From: G963674665 sp964609625 | GTDB lineage: Bacteria; Desulfobacterota; Desulfovibrionia; Desulfovibrionales; Desulfovibrionaceae | Assembly (NCBI GenBank): GCA_964609625.1 | Contig: CAZSRS010000017.1 | Location: forward strand, 1 to 64,000 | Direction of reading: 5' to 3' | DNA: 64,000 nucleotides | In this document: positions 31,452 through 40,293 of the stretch, piece after piece | Layout of the letters: each line of letters opens with the position of its first letter | Numbering within the stretch: the stretch's first letter is position 1 | Notes under the pieces: generated by a model | Databases searched by the model: none | What the model was told of the DNA's origin: nothing | What the model saw: the letters and a program-made list of their open reading frames with translations, nothing else | Made by a program: the position numbers and the translations under genes

Positions 31452-32843
31452 TTATCGCGACCAGAAATGCGACAGCCGGCGCAGGCGGAAGTAGTTTTCG
31501 TCAAAGCCCAGGCCGTGCATGATTTCATACAACTCGGGGCAGACGCCTTGCGCCAGAAGCAGTTGCAGGTAGATCAGGTCGTCCGGGCCATGCTCCCCGG
31601 TGTACAGGGGCGGAGCCTGGTCGCTCAGCCAGTACTCGTCCGAGATGAGCCCCTGCTGCTGGGCCAGGGCGTAATGCCTGGTTCCCGGGAGAATGGTCGT
31701 GATGCCGATGACCGGCGCCTGGGCCGGGCGTATTTCCCGAATGAGGGCGATGGTCTCCTGGATGGTTTCCCTTGTTTCCCCTGGATTGCCCACCATCAGG
31801 AAACAGCACGGCTCGATGCCCGCCCCATGGGTCAGGCTGAAGGCCTCGCGAACCTGCTCGACTGTGAAGCCCTTGTTCACGGACTTCAGGATACGCGGAC
31901 TTCCCGACTCCACGCCGTAGTAGATCCTGTAGCAGCCGGCCTTGCGCATCCAGGCCAGCATTTCCTTGTCGATGCAGTCCACGCGGGTCTCCGCCATCCA
32001 GGCCAACCGTACTCCCTGATCGAGCATCGTCTTGCACAGGGAGATCACCCTGTCGCGCTTCAGACTGAACAGGTCGTCGGAAAAATAGACGTGCCGCACC
32101 CCCTGGGTTTCCATGAGCTGGCGCACCTCCTCCACCACGCTCTCCGGTGAGCGCGCATGCCACCTCCCCCCGAAATAATTGTGCACGGAGCAGAAGTTAC
32201 ACCGAAACGGACAGCCCCTGGACGTGAGCACGTGGGTGCCTGGCAACTGGGCATACCGCCCTGGAATCTCCGGTGATTTATACTGTCCCAGGTCGAAGGC
32301 GTCGTAGGTCGGAAAAGGGAGCGCGTCCAGTTCCGGAAGGTCCTGCCGTGGTTCCGTCCAGTGCAGCCCTTTGCCCTGCCTGAACACGATCCCCCGGACC
32401 TGACGCACATCCCCCTTCCCCGCGAGACACACGGCAAGCTCGACGATGGCTGTCTCACCCTGGCCGAGCACCACGCAATCCACTGCCGGAGCGCGCAGAA
32501 TCTGTTCCGGATAATAGGTCGCATGGGGGCCGCCCATGACCACCACTGTCCCGGGATGCGCCCTCTTGACCAGGTCGGCCAGACGCAGGGCATTGCCCCT
32601 GTTCATGGTAAAACAGCTGATGCCCACCAGATCGGGGGTGGAGGCCTGAAGCAACGTGGCGACCTCCTGCCAGGAGTAGTCGTGCAGATCCACGAGGCCG
32701 GCGGTGAATCCCGCGGCGCGCAGGGAGCTTGCCAGATAGGCGATGCCCAGCGGCACCCAGGTCTTGGGCGGGCGCAGGTCCTCCTGGCAGGTGAGTGGGT
32801 TCATCATCACGGGGCCTGGTGGGGCCAGCAGCAGTGTTTCCAT
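31452..32843 (-). CDS. B12-binding-domain radical SAM protein
   Basis: 463 residues; the ATG complementary to 32841-32843 follows AGAGG. The N-terminal cobalamin-binding fold spans residues of about 1-165 (PLGIAYLASSLRAAGFTAGL, DLVGISCFTMNRG, VVMGGPHATYYPEQIL). The radical SAM core has the cluster motif CPFRCNFC near residue 213, followed by GVRHVYFSDDLFSL and CYRIYYGVESGS. Such enzymes methylate or rearrange unactivated carbons in lipids, tetrapyrroles or natural products. It is transcribed alone, so the substrate is unknown. Confidence 0.88.
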   Translation of the reverse strand: METLLLAPPGPVMMNPLTCQEDLRPPKTWVPLGIAYLASSLRAAGFTAGLVDLHDYSWQEVATLLQASTPDLVGISCFTMNRGNALRLADLVKRAHPGTVVVMGGPHATYYPEQILRAPAVDCVVLGQGETAIVELAVCLAGKGDVRQVRGIVFRQGKGLHWTEPRQDLPELDALPFPTYDAFDLGQYKSPEIPGRYAQLPGTHVLTSRGCPFRCNFCSVHNYFGGRWHARSPESVVEEVRQLMETQGVRHVYFSDDLFSLKRDRVISLCKTMLDQGVRLAWMAETRVDCIDKEMLAWMRKAGCYRIYYGVESGSPRILKSVNKGFTVEQVREAFSLTHGAGIEPCCFLMVGNPGETRETIQETIALIREIRPAQAPVIGITTILPGTRHYALAQQQGLISDEYWLSDQAPPLYTGEHGPDDLIYLQLLLAQGVCPELYEIMHGLGFDENYFRLRRLSHFWSR

Positions 32844-32932
32844 GGTGTCTGCCTCTTGTGGAGCGCGCGTGGCGTCCGTCCTTTGTCGTCGGCCTTCTAT
32901 CCGCGACATACCGCCGTTGCCGGGGAACCAAG

Positions 32933-32964
32933 CCCCCTGGAGTGTCTGGAAATACTCCAGGGGG
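32933..32964 (-). terminator. Terminator of the ferredoxin-AOR 2 operon
   Basis: A perfect 11-bp stem (CCCCCTGGAGT, 32933-32943, with ACTCCAGGGGG, 32954-32964) has a 10-base loop and lies about 50 bases past the AOR stop in the minus direction. The following CTTGGTT is only moderately T-rich. Confidence 0.6.
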
Positions 32965-33014
32965 TGGTTCGGGCGTCCTTGAGGAGGATGGAGGTTTCAA
33001 GGAACGTTGTATCG

Positions 33015-35159
33015 TTATGCCGGGAGCTTGAAGGCCCTGGCTTCGAAGCTTGCGAGTACGTCATCCATGCCGAGCTTTTTCATGGTGGAGCGGGTCGGCA
33101 ATCCCGTGGCCTCGTCCCAGCCCATGAGCTTGTAGTACTCGCTCTTGGCTGCCTCGAAATGCTCCTTGACCAGCGGCGGATGCGGATGCTCGGCCGGTGG
33201 ATAGGGGGGCAGCAGACGGGTGCTTTCAGGCGCGAAGAAATGCTCCGGCAGTTGGTCGTGCTCCGTACGCAGGTTGACGGGCGAACCACCGCCCCACTCC
33301 ATTGCGGTGAGCAGCCGATGCATGATCCAGATCCTGGCGGCTCGGTTATTGAGCGTTTCCTGGGTCATCTTTTCCCCGGTCACGTATTCGAAGAGCTTGT
33401 ACTCCACGGAGATGTCGCCGGCATACTTGCGGTCCTCGCGACCGCTGGTCATGATCGGGAAGACCCAGTCACAGACAGGGATACTGTCCTTGATGCAGGC
33501 GCGGTAATGGATGAACTGGCCGAGAATCGCGTTGGCCTTGGCCGATTTTTGGCCGTTCCAGACCAGGGGCACGTCGCGTTCGCGCCAGATGTCGCTGAGC
33601 CCGTTTTCCGCCACATCGTCGCCCCAATGTTGTTTGGCCACGGGCATGGCCTGCTCGAAGCTGAGACCGGTCCATTCCAGGAGGTTGGTCATGGAGTGAC
33701 GGTTGGGGTCCCGGTTTTCCATAGCGAAGTTCAAGGCCCAGTAGTAGCCGTAGGTGCGTGGATCGTAATGGCCCGACATGCCCCAGCCGCCGTTGCCGCC
33801 CACGACGCCGCCCATGATGCCTTCCATGTTCTCGAAGGCCCTGACCCGCTCCGCGGCCTCTTTCAGGCCCTGTTTGTCGAGTTCCTGGGCAACGCGGTCC
33901 ATGGCCCTGCGGAAACCTTCGGCCAGGCAGTCGCCAAGGAAACTCTGGCGATAGGCGATCATCCGCATCAGGGTTTCCAGGCCCACTTCTCCGAGATCGC
34001 CCTTGGGAGGATAGTGCCCCTTTTCCAGACCGGCCATGATTTCAGTCGTGACCAGGCCCTTGTCGTGCAGCAGCTGCAGAATGCTTTTCCCCCCGATGGT
34101 TTCGTCTTGCAGATGCCAGACAAACTGGATCATGGGGAACATCTCGAAGGTGTCGATGCCGAGCTTGTTGGCGAGCTGGTTGGCCAGGAAGGTGGCCTTG
34201 TCCCTGTTGCCCATCCAAGAATAGAACCACTGTGTGCAGCTCACCTGCCCCCCGCCCATGCCGGGGACGTTCATGTAGGCGTAACACCCCTGGGGGCAGG
34301 AATAACAGGACTGTGACTTGATGTGGTATTCGTTGAGCCAGGGCGCGCAACTCTTGGTCTGGTCGAAGCGCAAGGCCTGCTTGTTGATGTCGCTGGGGTC
34401 GATATGCTTTTCGGTCCAGCTCAGGGGACCTGTGGACAGCGGGGTGGAGCCCAGCGGGCCGGGCTGGAATTCACGCACGCTCTTCACATACGCGATAAGT
34501 TCCTTCTTATGCGCGACCTGGACGCCGTTTTTACCCCGCACCGCGATGGCCTTGAGGTTCTTGGAGCCCATGACCGCGCCGAACCCGCCCTGTCCCGCGG
34601 CGTTGCCAATGCGGTGAATGATCGGGGAGATGCGCACGAGTCGTTCCCCGGAAGGACCGATGACGACGATTTGGGTGTCCTCGTCCTGGAGTTTCTGCTT
34701 GATCAGGTCCTGGGCGGCGAACGTGTCCTGCCCCCAGATGAATTCCGCGTCCTCGATACTGACCGTATCCCCGACAATGTTGATGAACACCGGCCGCTGG
34801 GCCTTGCCCTGGACGATCAGCGCATCGTAGCCGGCGAACTTGAGTTCGGCGCCCCAGTAACCACCGAAACCGCTTCTGGTCACCAGGGGGTGCTTGGAGC
34901 CTGAAGCGTACACGTGCGGCGAGATGGAAACCACTTCCGATCTCCCGGTGGAGGGCGCGAAAGTTCCGGTCAGGGGGCCGGTGGCAAAGACCAGCCTGTT
35001 GTCCGGGCTGAAGGGGTCGGCGGTGGGCGCCTCGTCAAAGATGACCTTGTAGCCGAAGCCGATGCCGCCGGTATAGTCCAGGTATTTGGAAGTGTCTTCC
35101 GTTTCGATGGAACCGTTGTCCAGGTTCACCCGCAGTATTTTTCCAACCCATCCTTTCAT
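33015..35159 (-). CDS. Aldehyde:ferredoxin oxidoreductase-family protein (AOR 2)
   Basis: 714 residues, about 100 longer than the classic AOR, mostly at the C-terminus. It begins with the family's MKGWVGKILRVNLDNGSIE. Pterin-binding GFGAVMGSKNLKAIAVRG lies near residue 190 and the cluster motif CYSCPQGC near residue 285. An AAGGAG site precedes the ATG. It should hold a W/Mo bis-pterin and a 4Fe-4S cluster and oxidise an aldehyde or reduce an acid. There is no signal peptide. It follows, by 21 bases, a four-cluster ferredoxin that does carry a twin-arginine signal, so the location of the complex is an open question. Confidence 0.9.
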   Translation of the reverse strand: MKGWVGKILRVNLDNGSIETEDTSKYLDYTGGIGFGYKVIFDEAPTADPFSPDNRLVFATGPLTGTFAPSTGRSEVVSISPHVYASGSKHPLVTRSGFGGYWGAELKFAGYDALIVQGKAQRPVFINIVGDTVSIEDAEFIWGQDTFAAQDLIKQKLQDEDTQIVVIGPSGERLVRISPIIHRIGNAAGQGGFGAVMGSKNLKAIAVRGKNGVQVAHKKELIAYVKSVREFQPGPLGSTPLSTGPLSWTEKHIDPSDINKQALRFDQTKSCAPWLNEYHIKSQSCYSCPQGCYAYMNVPGMGGGQVSCTQWFYSWMGNRDKATFLANQLANKLGIDTFEMFPMIQFVWHLQDETIGGKSILQLLHDKGLVTTEIMAGLEKGHYPPKGDLGEVGLETLMRMIAYRQSFLGDCLAEGFRRAMDRVAQELDKQGLKEAAERVRAFENMEGIMGGVVGGNGGWGMSGHYDPRTYGYYWALNFAMENRDPNRHSMTNLLEWTGLSFEQAMPVAKQHWGDDVAENGLSDIWRERDVPLVWNGQKSAKANAILGQFIHYRACIKDSIPVCDWVFPIMTSGREDRKYAGDISVEYKLFEYVTGEKMTQETLNNRAARIWIMHRLLTAMEWGGGSPVNLRTEHDQLPEHFFAPESTRLLPPYPPAEHPHPPLVKEHFEAAKSEYYKLMGWDEATGLPTRSTMKKLGMDDVLASFEARAFKLPA

Positions 35160-35180
35160 GGTCGTGACTCCTTTGAGTGC

Positions 35181-35843
35181 CTAGCGCAGCTGAATGAACT
35201 TGATGGCGTCCGCGGGACAGAACTTGACGCACTGTGGATCGCCGCCGCAGAGATCGCATTTGGAGAACTTGTTGCTTTCCTCGTTGTGCACGACCATGTC
35301 CCAGGGGCAGGCGGCAAAGCACTCGCCGCAGCCCTGGCACTTCGCGGGATCGATGATCCGCGCCCCGGTTTCCTTGTCCAGCACCAGGGCGTCCCATTCG
35401 CAGGCCAGATAGCAGTCGGCCATGTTGCACTGCCGGCAGGTATCGGGCATGGCGCAGAGCATGGACAGCGACTTCGTGGGATCGTAGTTCGTCCGGATGC
35501 GACTCAACGCCGGACGGCACACATCGTCGTGCGAAAGCGAGCAGATGATTTCACAGGTCCTGCAACCCACGCATGTCGTGGGATCCGTGGTCAGCCACGC
35601 CCTGGCATTGGGCAACTGCTCGGGAGTGATGTTTCTGTTGTAATGTTTGGGGTTGAAATTCTTGGGTGCGGCAAAGGTATTGCTCACCGCCACTGTCCCC
35701 ACGGCCACCTGGATGCCCAGAATCCCCAGCATCTTGCGGCGGGAGATCAGCATACCCGACTTTTCTGGAGCTTCCTTGTGGCCACCGGCCTGGGTATCCG
35801 CCCCGCCGGACGCCTGCGACGACTTGTGTGCGTGCGTGCTCAC
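35181..35843 (-). CDS. Tat-signal four-cluster ferredoxin, partner of AOR 2
   Basis: 220 residues from a GTG at 35843 with a very strong AAAGGAGG site. Residues 34-41 are SRRKMLGI followed by a hydrophobic stretch to SNTFAAP near residue 60, a twin-arginine signal after an unusually long 30-residue polar leader. Four cluster motifs follow: CVGCRTCEIIC, CRQCNMADCYLAC, CQGCGECFAACP and CDLCGGDPQCVKFCP. The pattern is that of DmsB/HybA-type electron-transfer subunits. The signal implies export of the folded ferredoxin, possibly together with AOR 2, or anchoring at the membrane. Confidence 0.87.
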   Translation of the reverse strand: MSTHAHKSSQASGGADTQAGGHKEAPEKSGMLISRRKMLGILGIQVAVGTVAVSNTFAAPKNFNPKHYNRNITPEQLPNARAWLTTDPTTCVGCRTCEIICSLSHDDVCRPALSRIRTNYDPTKSLSMLCAMPDTCRQCNMADCYLACEWDALVLDKETGARIIDPAKCQGCGECFAACPWDMVVHNEESNKFSKCDLCGGDPQCVKFCPADAIKFIQLR

Positions 35844-36474
35844 GACAGCCTCCTTTTCCTGAATAGATCATTTGGGAGTGAACCTGCCCCCGGAGAGAGC
35901 AAAATGGAGACCAGGAACACAAAACGCGGCAAATCCGTAACCGGACACCGTTGCCCGGCAAGGCGAAAGGCCTTTCCACAGGCCCTGATCCCGCCTGCGG
36001 ACGGAAGTTTTCATCGCGTGTATTCGGGTGTACAAGGCAAGCTCGAAGACGACAGCGCCGGGGCAGGATGCCCCAATCCCCGGCAAAGAGTGGGGCGGAA
36101 TGCCCCTCATGGACATTAAGACAACGATCCCTGACGGTTACGCATAGACCGCCCCTCGCCGCGCAACGGTAGGCCTCCGCAACGCCAGCGCCTCGACGCG
36201 CGCGTCCACCATCAGGCGGCGCGGGACGCGGATACACAGGGGAGGGGGAAGCATGCCTCGTCTTGGCCTGCCACCCGTGCGGGCCAACGCCGAAGCGCTC
36301 CCCCCGCCACACAGGATTTCACCGGTGCCGTGCCGGGAGGTCTTGGAGCGGTTCTTGTATGCTTGGGAGAGAAACACGCACCGGCCACGATCCGCGCCCC
36401 GAAGGCGGCCCCCACGTGTGAGGGGCGTGACGGATACTCGCGGCGGCTGCTACTACAGCAAGGAGCCGAACGAC
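35844..36474. other. Divergent regulatory gap between ferredoxin-AOR 2 and alcohol dehydrogenase
   Basis: 631 bases without a convincing gene, upstream of two divergent operons, so it should hold both promoters. A 12-bp palindrome GAAAGGCCTTTC lies at 35965-35976. A sigma-54-like element TGGAGCG-GTTC-TTGTA is at 36344-36359 on the plus strand, with -24/-12 spacing but GT at -12, 115 bases before the dehydrogenase. The sigma-54 activator at 38834 makes such promoters plausible. Confidence 0.45.
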
Positions 36475-37617
36475 ATGGACATTTTCAAGTATACTGTCCC
36501 GGAAATCATCTTTGGCCGCGGTAGCCTGAAATACGCGGGAATCTGCGCGCAAAGGCTGGGGGCCTCGAAGATCTTCGTGGTCTCCGATCCCGGTGTCGCC
36601 GAGGCAGGCTGGGTCGAGAAGCTGTTCGAGATCCTCCGCGGCGAGCACCTCGACTTCGTGTACTACGACAACGTGCTGGCCAATCCCCGCGACTTTCAGG
36701 TCCACGAGGGCGTGGAACTCTACAGGAAAACCAACGCGGACGTGGTCCTGGCCCTTGGGGGCGGCAGCCCCATGGACACGGCCAAGGCCGTTGCCCTGCT
36801 GGCCAGCAACGGCGGCAGGATCAGGGACTACGAAGGCGCCAACCTGGTGAAAAAGCCCCTCCCCCCCATGGTCTTCATCCCCACGACCATGGGTAGCGAA
36901 TCGAACATCTCCCAGTTCACAGTCATCACCGATGTGGAGCGCCGCCTGAAGATGACCCTGATCAGCCGCACCCTGGTGCCCAACATCTCCATCACCGATC
37001 CACTCCTGCTCGGCACCCTGACCAGAGACCTGATCATCCCCCCGCTCTTCGATTCCCTGGCCCACGCCGTGGAATCCTATGTCTCGCCCATCGCGAACAT
37101 GTTCACCGAGGTACAAAGCCTCAAGGGCCTGGACATGCTCATACGGCATCTGCGCCCGGCCCTGGAGACCCTGAACATCGACGACCTGGAGCAGTTGGCC
37201 GTTGCCGGCACGTTTTCCGGCATGGCCTTCACCAACGCCAGCGTCGGGCTGGGGCATGCCCTGGCCCATGCCCTCGGAGGCATGTACGACGTGGTGCACG
37301 GCATTGCCCACGCCCTGCTCCTGCCGCATGTCATGCGCTACAATCTGACGGCATGCCCGGAGAAAATGGCGCGGGTGGGCAGGATCATCATCGGCGGCGA
37401 GGGGAATAACAACGAAGGCACCGCCCTTGCCGGCATCGAACGACTGGAACGTCTGCGTGACGAGATCGGCACTCCGGCACGACTCCGGGACATTCTTCCG
37501 GACAAGACCATGCTGCCACAGATGAGCAGAAACGCCGTCAACGACACCTGTCTGTTGACAAATCCCCGCCCCGCCACATGGAAGGACATCCTGAACATCT
37601 ATTACGAGGCTTGGTAA
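36475..37617 (+). CDS. Iron-containing (group III) alcohol dehydrogenase
   Basis: 380 residues; AAGGAG lies nine bases before the ATG. The nucleotide-binding GGGSPMDTAKAVALLAS near residue 97 is typical. The metal ligands fit the family: Asp and His in FDSLAHAVESYVSP, and two histidine positions in GLGHALAHALGG and DVVHGIAHALLLPH. It interconverts alcohols and aldehydes with NAD(P)H in the cytoplasm. Its stop overlaps a histidine kinase start by one base, and a ferredoxin-AOR pair is divergent from it. Together they suggest an alcohol-aldehyde-acid route under two-component control. Confidence 0.92.
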   Translation: MDIFKYTVPEIIFGRGSLKYAGICAQRLGASKIFVVSDPGVAEAGWVEKLFEILRGEHLDFVYYDNVLANPRDFQVHEGVELYRKTNADVVLALGGGSPMDTAKAVALLASNGGRIRDYEGANLVKKPLPPMVFIPTTMGSESNISQFTVITDVERRLKMTLISRTLVPNISITDPLLLGTLTRDLIIPPLFDSLAHAVESYVSPIANMFTEVQSLKGLDMLIRHLRPALETLNIDDLEQLAVAGTFSGMAFTNASVGLGHALAHALGGMYDVVHGIAHALLLPHVMRYNLTACPEKMARVGRIIIGGEGNNNEGTALAGIERLERLRDEIGTPARLRDILPDKTMLPQMSRNAVNDTCLLTNPRPATWKDILNIYYEAW

Positions 37618-38825
37618 TGGCACGCTTGACCTGCATCGAGGACATCATCGGAATCGAGTCCATCAAACTCGGCTTTTTCAAGGAAATGCAGAAGACCATC
37701 AGGGAACTGCAAGCCTCCAACATCGCGCTCGAACAGAAACGACAGGATGTGCAGGCCATCCTCGACGGCATCCCCGATGTCATGGCCGTGCTCTCCCTGG
37801 ACTACGCCCTCCTCTCCGTGAACAATGCGTTCTACGGCACCTACGGCATCGAGGACCCTTGCGGCAAACCGTGCTATCAGGTCTTCAAGGAGCAGCAGGT
37901 GCCCTGCTCCCCCTGCCCCCTGGTCATGGCCAGGGAGGGGGCCTGCAGGGTATGCCGCCATCTGCAGATCGTGACCATCAAGGGCGAGAAACGGCAGTTG
38001 GAGTGCACGGCCTCGCTCATGCGGGACGCCCTTGGCAAGCCCTCCAAGGTGGTGCTCCTACAGCGGGACGTTACCCTGGAAAAACAATACCAGGCAAAGT
38101 ATTTCCAGGCCGAGAAAATGGCCACCATCGGTGTCCTGGCCGAAGGCGTGGCCCATGAAATCAACAATCCCCTGACCAGCATCAGTGGTTTTACCGAGGC
38201 CCTGACCATGCGCCTGGAAAGGCTCGGCCATTGCCTGACACCGGACGCCGCATGCGACGAACTGCTGGGCAGTTTCAGCGACTATCTTGAAACCATCCTC
38301 ATGGAGTGCAACAGGTGCTCGGAAATCGTCCAAAACCTGTTGACGTTCGGGCACAGGAAAGTCAGCGCCCTTTCCAATGTGAATCTCAACAACATTGTCA
38401 CAAACTGCCTCAAGCTGCTGCATCCAAGGTTGTCCCAGTTGCCGCCCGGCATCATCACCCTGCGCCTGTCCGAGGTGGAACCCTGTGTGCTGGGGCATCC
38501 CGGCGAGTTGATGCAGGTGGTGCTCAACCTCGTGCTCAACGCGCTCTACGCGGTCAAGGACGCCGGAGAGATCGTCGTGAGCACCAACGTCGCGGGCAGC
38601 ATGGCCATGCTCGAGGTCATGGACAGCGGTGAAGGCATCCCGAAAGAGCACCTGGACAAGCTCTTCGAACCCTTCTTCACCACCAAGCCCGCGGGGCAGG
38701 GTATCGGTATCGGGCTTTCCTCCTGCTACAACATCATCAAGAAGCACGGCGGCGAAATCTCCGTCGAAAGCAGCTTCGGGCAGGGAGCGGTCTTCGAGGT
38801 CATCCTGCCGCTCCTGGTCGAGTAG
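37617..38825 (+). CDS. PAS-domain sensor histidine kinase
   Basis: 402 residues; the ATG overlaps the dehydrogenase stop by one base. There is no membrane segment, so the sensor is cytoplasmic. A PAS domain (about 45-165) contains an unusual cysteine series, DPCGKPCYQVF followed by VPCSPCP and CRVCRH, which could bind metal or sense redox. The phosphoacceptor His is in GVAHEINNPLTSISGF near residue 183. The ATP-binding domain has NLVLNALYAVK, DSGEGIP and GQGIGIGLSSC. It is followed eight bases later by a sigma-54 response regulator, its obvious partner. Confidence 0.9.
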   Translation: MARLTCIEDIIGIESIKLGFFKEMQKTIRELQASNIALEQKRQDVQAILDGIPDVMAVLSLDYALLSVNNAFYGTYGIEDPCGKPCYQVFKEQQVPCSPCPLVMAREGACRVCRHLQIVTIKGEKRQLECTASLMRDALGKPSKVVLLQRDVTLEKQYQAKYFQAEKMATIGVLAEGVAHEINNPLTSISGFTEALTMRLERLGHCLTPDAACDELLGSFSDYLETILMECNRCSEIVQNLLTFGHRKVSALSNVNLNNIVTNCLKLLHPRLSQLPPGIITLRLSEVEPCVLGHPGELMQVVLNLVLNALYAVKDAGEIVVSTNVAGSMAMLEVMDSGEGIPKEHLDKLFEPFFTTKPAGQGIGIGLSSCYNIIKKHGGEISVESSFGQGAVFEVILPLLVE

Positions 38826-38833
38826 AGGCGGTC

Positions 38834-40246
38834 ATGCACACACAAGAACCGATCCGCATCCTGGTCGTGGACGACGAACCTTCCATCTGCAAGCTCGCCA
38901 AGAAGGAGATGGCCTTGCCCAACCGGGTGGTCAGTACAGCCATGTCCGCGGCCCAGGCCCTGAAACTCGTGGCGCAGCAGGATTTCGACGTCATCGTGCT
39001 CGACGTCCGCCTGCCGGACGGCAACGGCCTCGATCTGCTGGAGCGGTTCCGGGAATCCCTGCCCGACGTGGAGGTCATCATGATCACGGGGTACTCCGAG
39101 GTGGCCGTCGCCGTGGAGGCCATGCGCATGGGCGCCTATGACTACATCATGAAGCCCTTTTCCCTGGAGCGGATGAACCTCGTGATCGGGCGCGCCTATC
39201 AACGCACTCTGCTGCAAAAGGAAGTCCGCCTGCTACGAAGGAACAAGGCGGTCGGCACCTTGCCCACACCCATCGGTCAATCCGCCGCCATGCAGCGTGT
39301 CCAGTACTTGGTGGACAAGGTCGCCCCCACCAGGACACCTGTGCTGATCACCGGGGAAAGCGGCGTGGGCAAGAACGTCATCGTCAACCAGCTGCACGCC
39401 AAAAGCACCCGCGCGGACAAACCGCTCATTGTCAAGAACTGCGGCGCGTTCAACAAGGAACTCCTGCGCAGCGAACTCTTCGGCCACCGCAAGGGCGCGT
39501 TCACCGGAGCCGTGGAATCCAGCGACGGCCTGTTGGCCCTGGCCAACAACGCCTCCCTCTTTTTCGACGAGGTGGGCGAACTCTCCCTCGAGGTGCAGTC
39601 ACTGCTGCTCCGCGTTCTGGAATCGCAGAAGTACAGGCGCGTGGGCGAGAAAGAGGAGCGCGGGGTGGATGTCCGCTTCTTTTTCGCCACCAACCGCGAC
39701 CTTGCCAGGGAAGTGGATGCGGGGCGCTTTCACGAGGCCCTGTTCCACCGGCTCAATGTCTTTCGCATCGACATCCCCCCCTTGCGAGAGCGCAAGGAGG
39801 ACATTCCCGCTCTGCTGGAGTACTTCCTCGGGCACCTCTACCTCGATCGCCCCCCGTATAGGTTATCCCGCCAGGCGATGCAGTGCCTCATGTCCTATGA
39901 TTGGCCGGGCAACGTGCGCGAACTGCGCAACGTCATCGAACGCGGCGTCATCCTGGCGGAAAACGACCTGATCACCCTGCAATGCCTACCCATGGACATT
40001 GCCAAATGCCTGGACGACTCCGTGGGCTGCGCCCCCTTCCCTTCCCTGGAAAAGCAGGAAAAGCAGTTCATCATGCGGGTGTTGGAATACGTGGGGGGGA
40101 ACAGAACCCGGGCAGCGGAGATCCTCGGGATCGACAGAAAGACCCTCTACCGCAAGCTCAAGGCCTATGGCCTGGAGCAACTGAGCCCCCAAGGTACAAT
40201 GCAGGACTCCCGAGGCGGGGACTCCTGCCAAGACCTCATGCTGTGA
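38834..40246 (+). CDS. Sigma-54-dependent NtrC-type response regulator
   Basis: 470 residues. Receiver domain (about 8-120) with acidic pair VVDDEPS, phospho-Asp in VIVLDVRLPDG and Lys in YIMKPFS. The AAA+ domain carries Walker A GESGVGKN and the sigma-54-contact loop RKGAFTGAVE. A Fis-type helix-turn-helix is at the C-terminus (GNRTRAAEILGIDRKTLYRK). It activates sigma-54 promoters when phosphorylated by the preceding kinase. Likely targets are the alcohol dehydrogenase and the divergent ferredoxin-AOR genes. Confidence 0.94.
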   Translation: MHTQEPIRILVVDDEPSICKLAKKEMALPNRVVSTAMSAAQALKLVAQQDFDVIVLDVRLPDGNGLDLLERFRESLPDVEVIMITGYSEVAVAVEAMRMGAYDYIMKPFSLERMNLVIGRAYQRTLLQKEVRLLRRNKAVGTLPTPIGQSAAMQRVQYLVDKVAPTRTPVLITGESGVGKNVIVNQLHAKSTRADKPLIVKNCGAFNKELLRSELFGHRKGAFTGAVESSDGLLALANNASLFFDEVGELSLEVQSLLLRVLESQKYRRVGEKEERGVDVRFFFATNRDLAREVDAGRFHEALFHRLNVFRIDIPPLRERKEDIPALLEYFLGHLYLDRPPYRLSRQAMQCLMSYDWPGNVRELRNVIERGVILAENDLITLQCLPMDIAKCLDDSVGCAPFPSLEKQEKQFIMRVLEYVGGNRTRAAEILGIDRKTLYRKLKAYGLEQLSPQGTMQDSRGGDSCQDLML

Positions 40247-40293
40247 TGTCCAACCAACAAGAGCGGTATATTTTTTAAAAAGGGTAACCCGCT

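Noticed and set aside
35844..36474. A minus-strand sigma-54 promoter for the ferredoxin-AOR 2 operon.
   Set aside because: The best match (AGGC-N8-TTGC around 35960-35975) has -24/-12 spacing one base too long.
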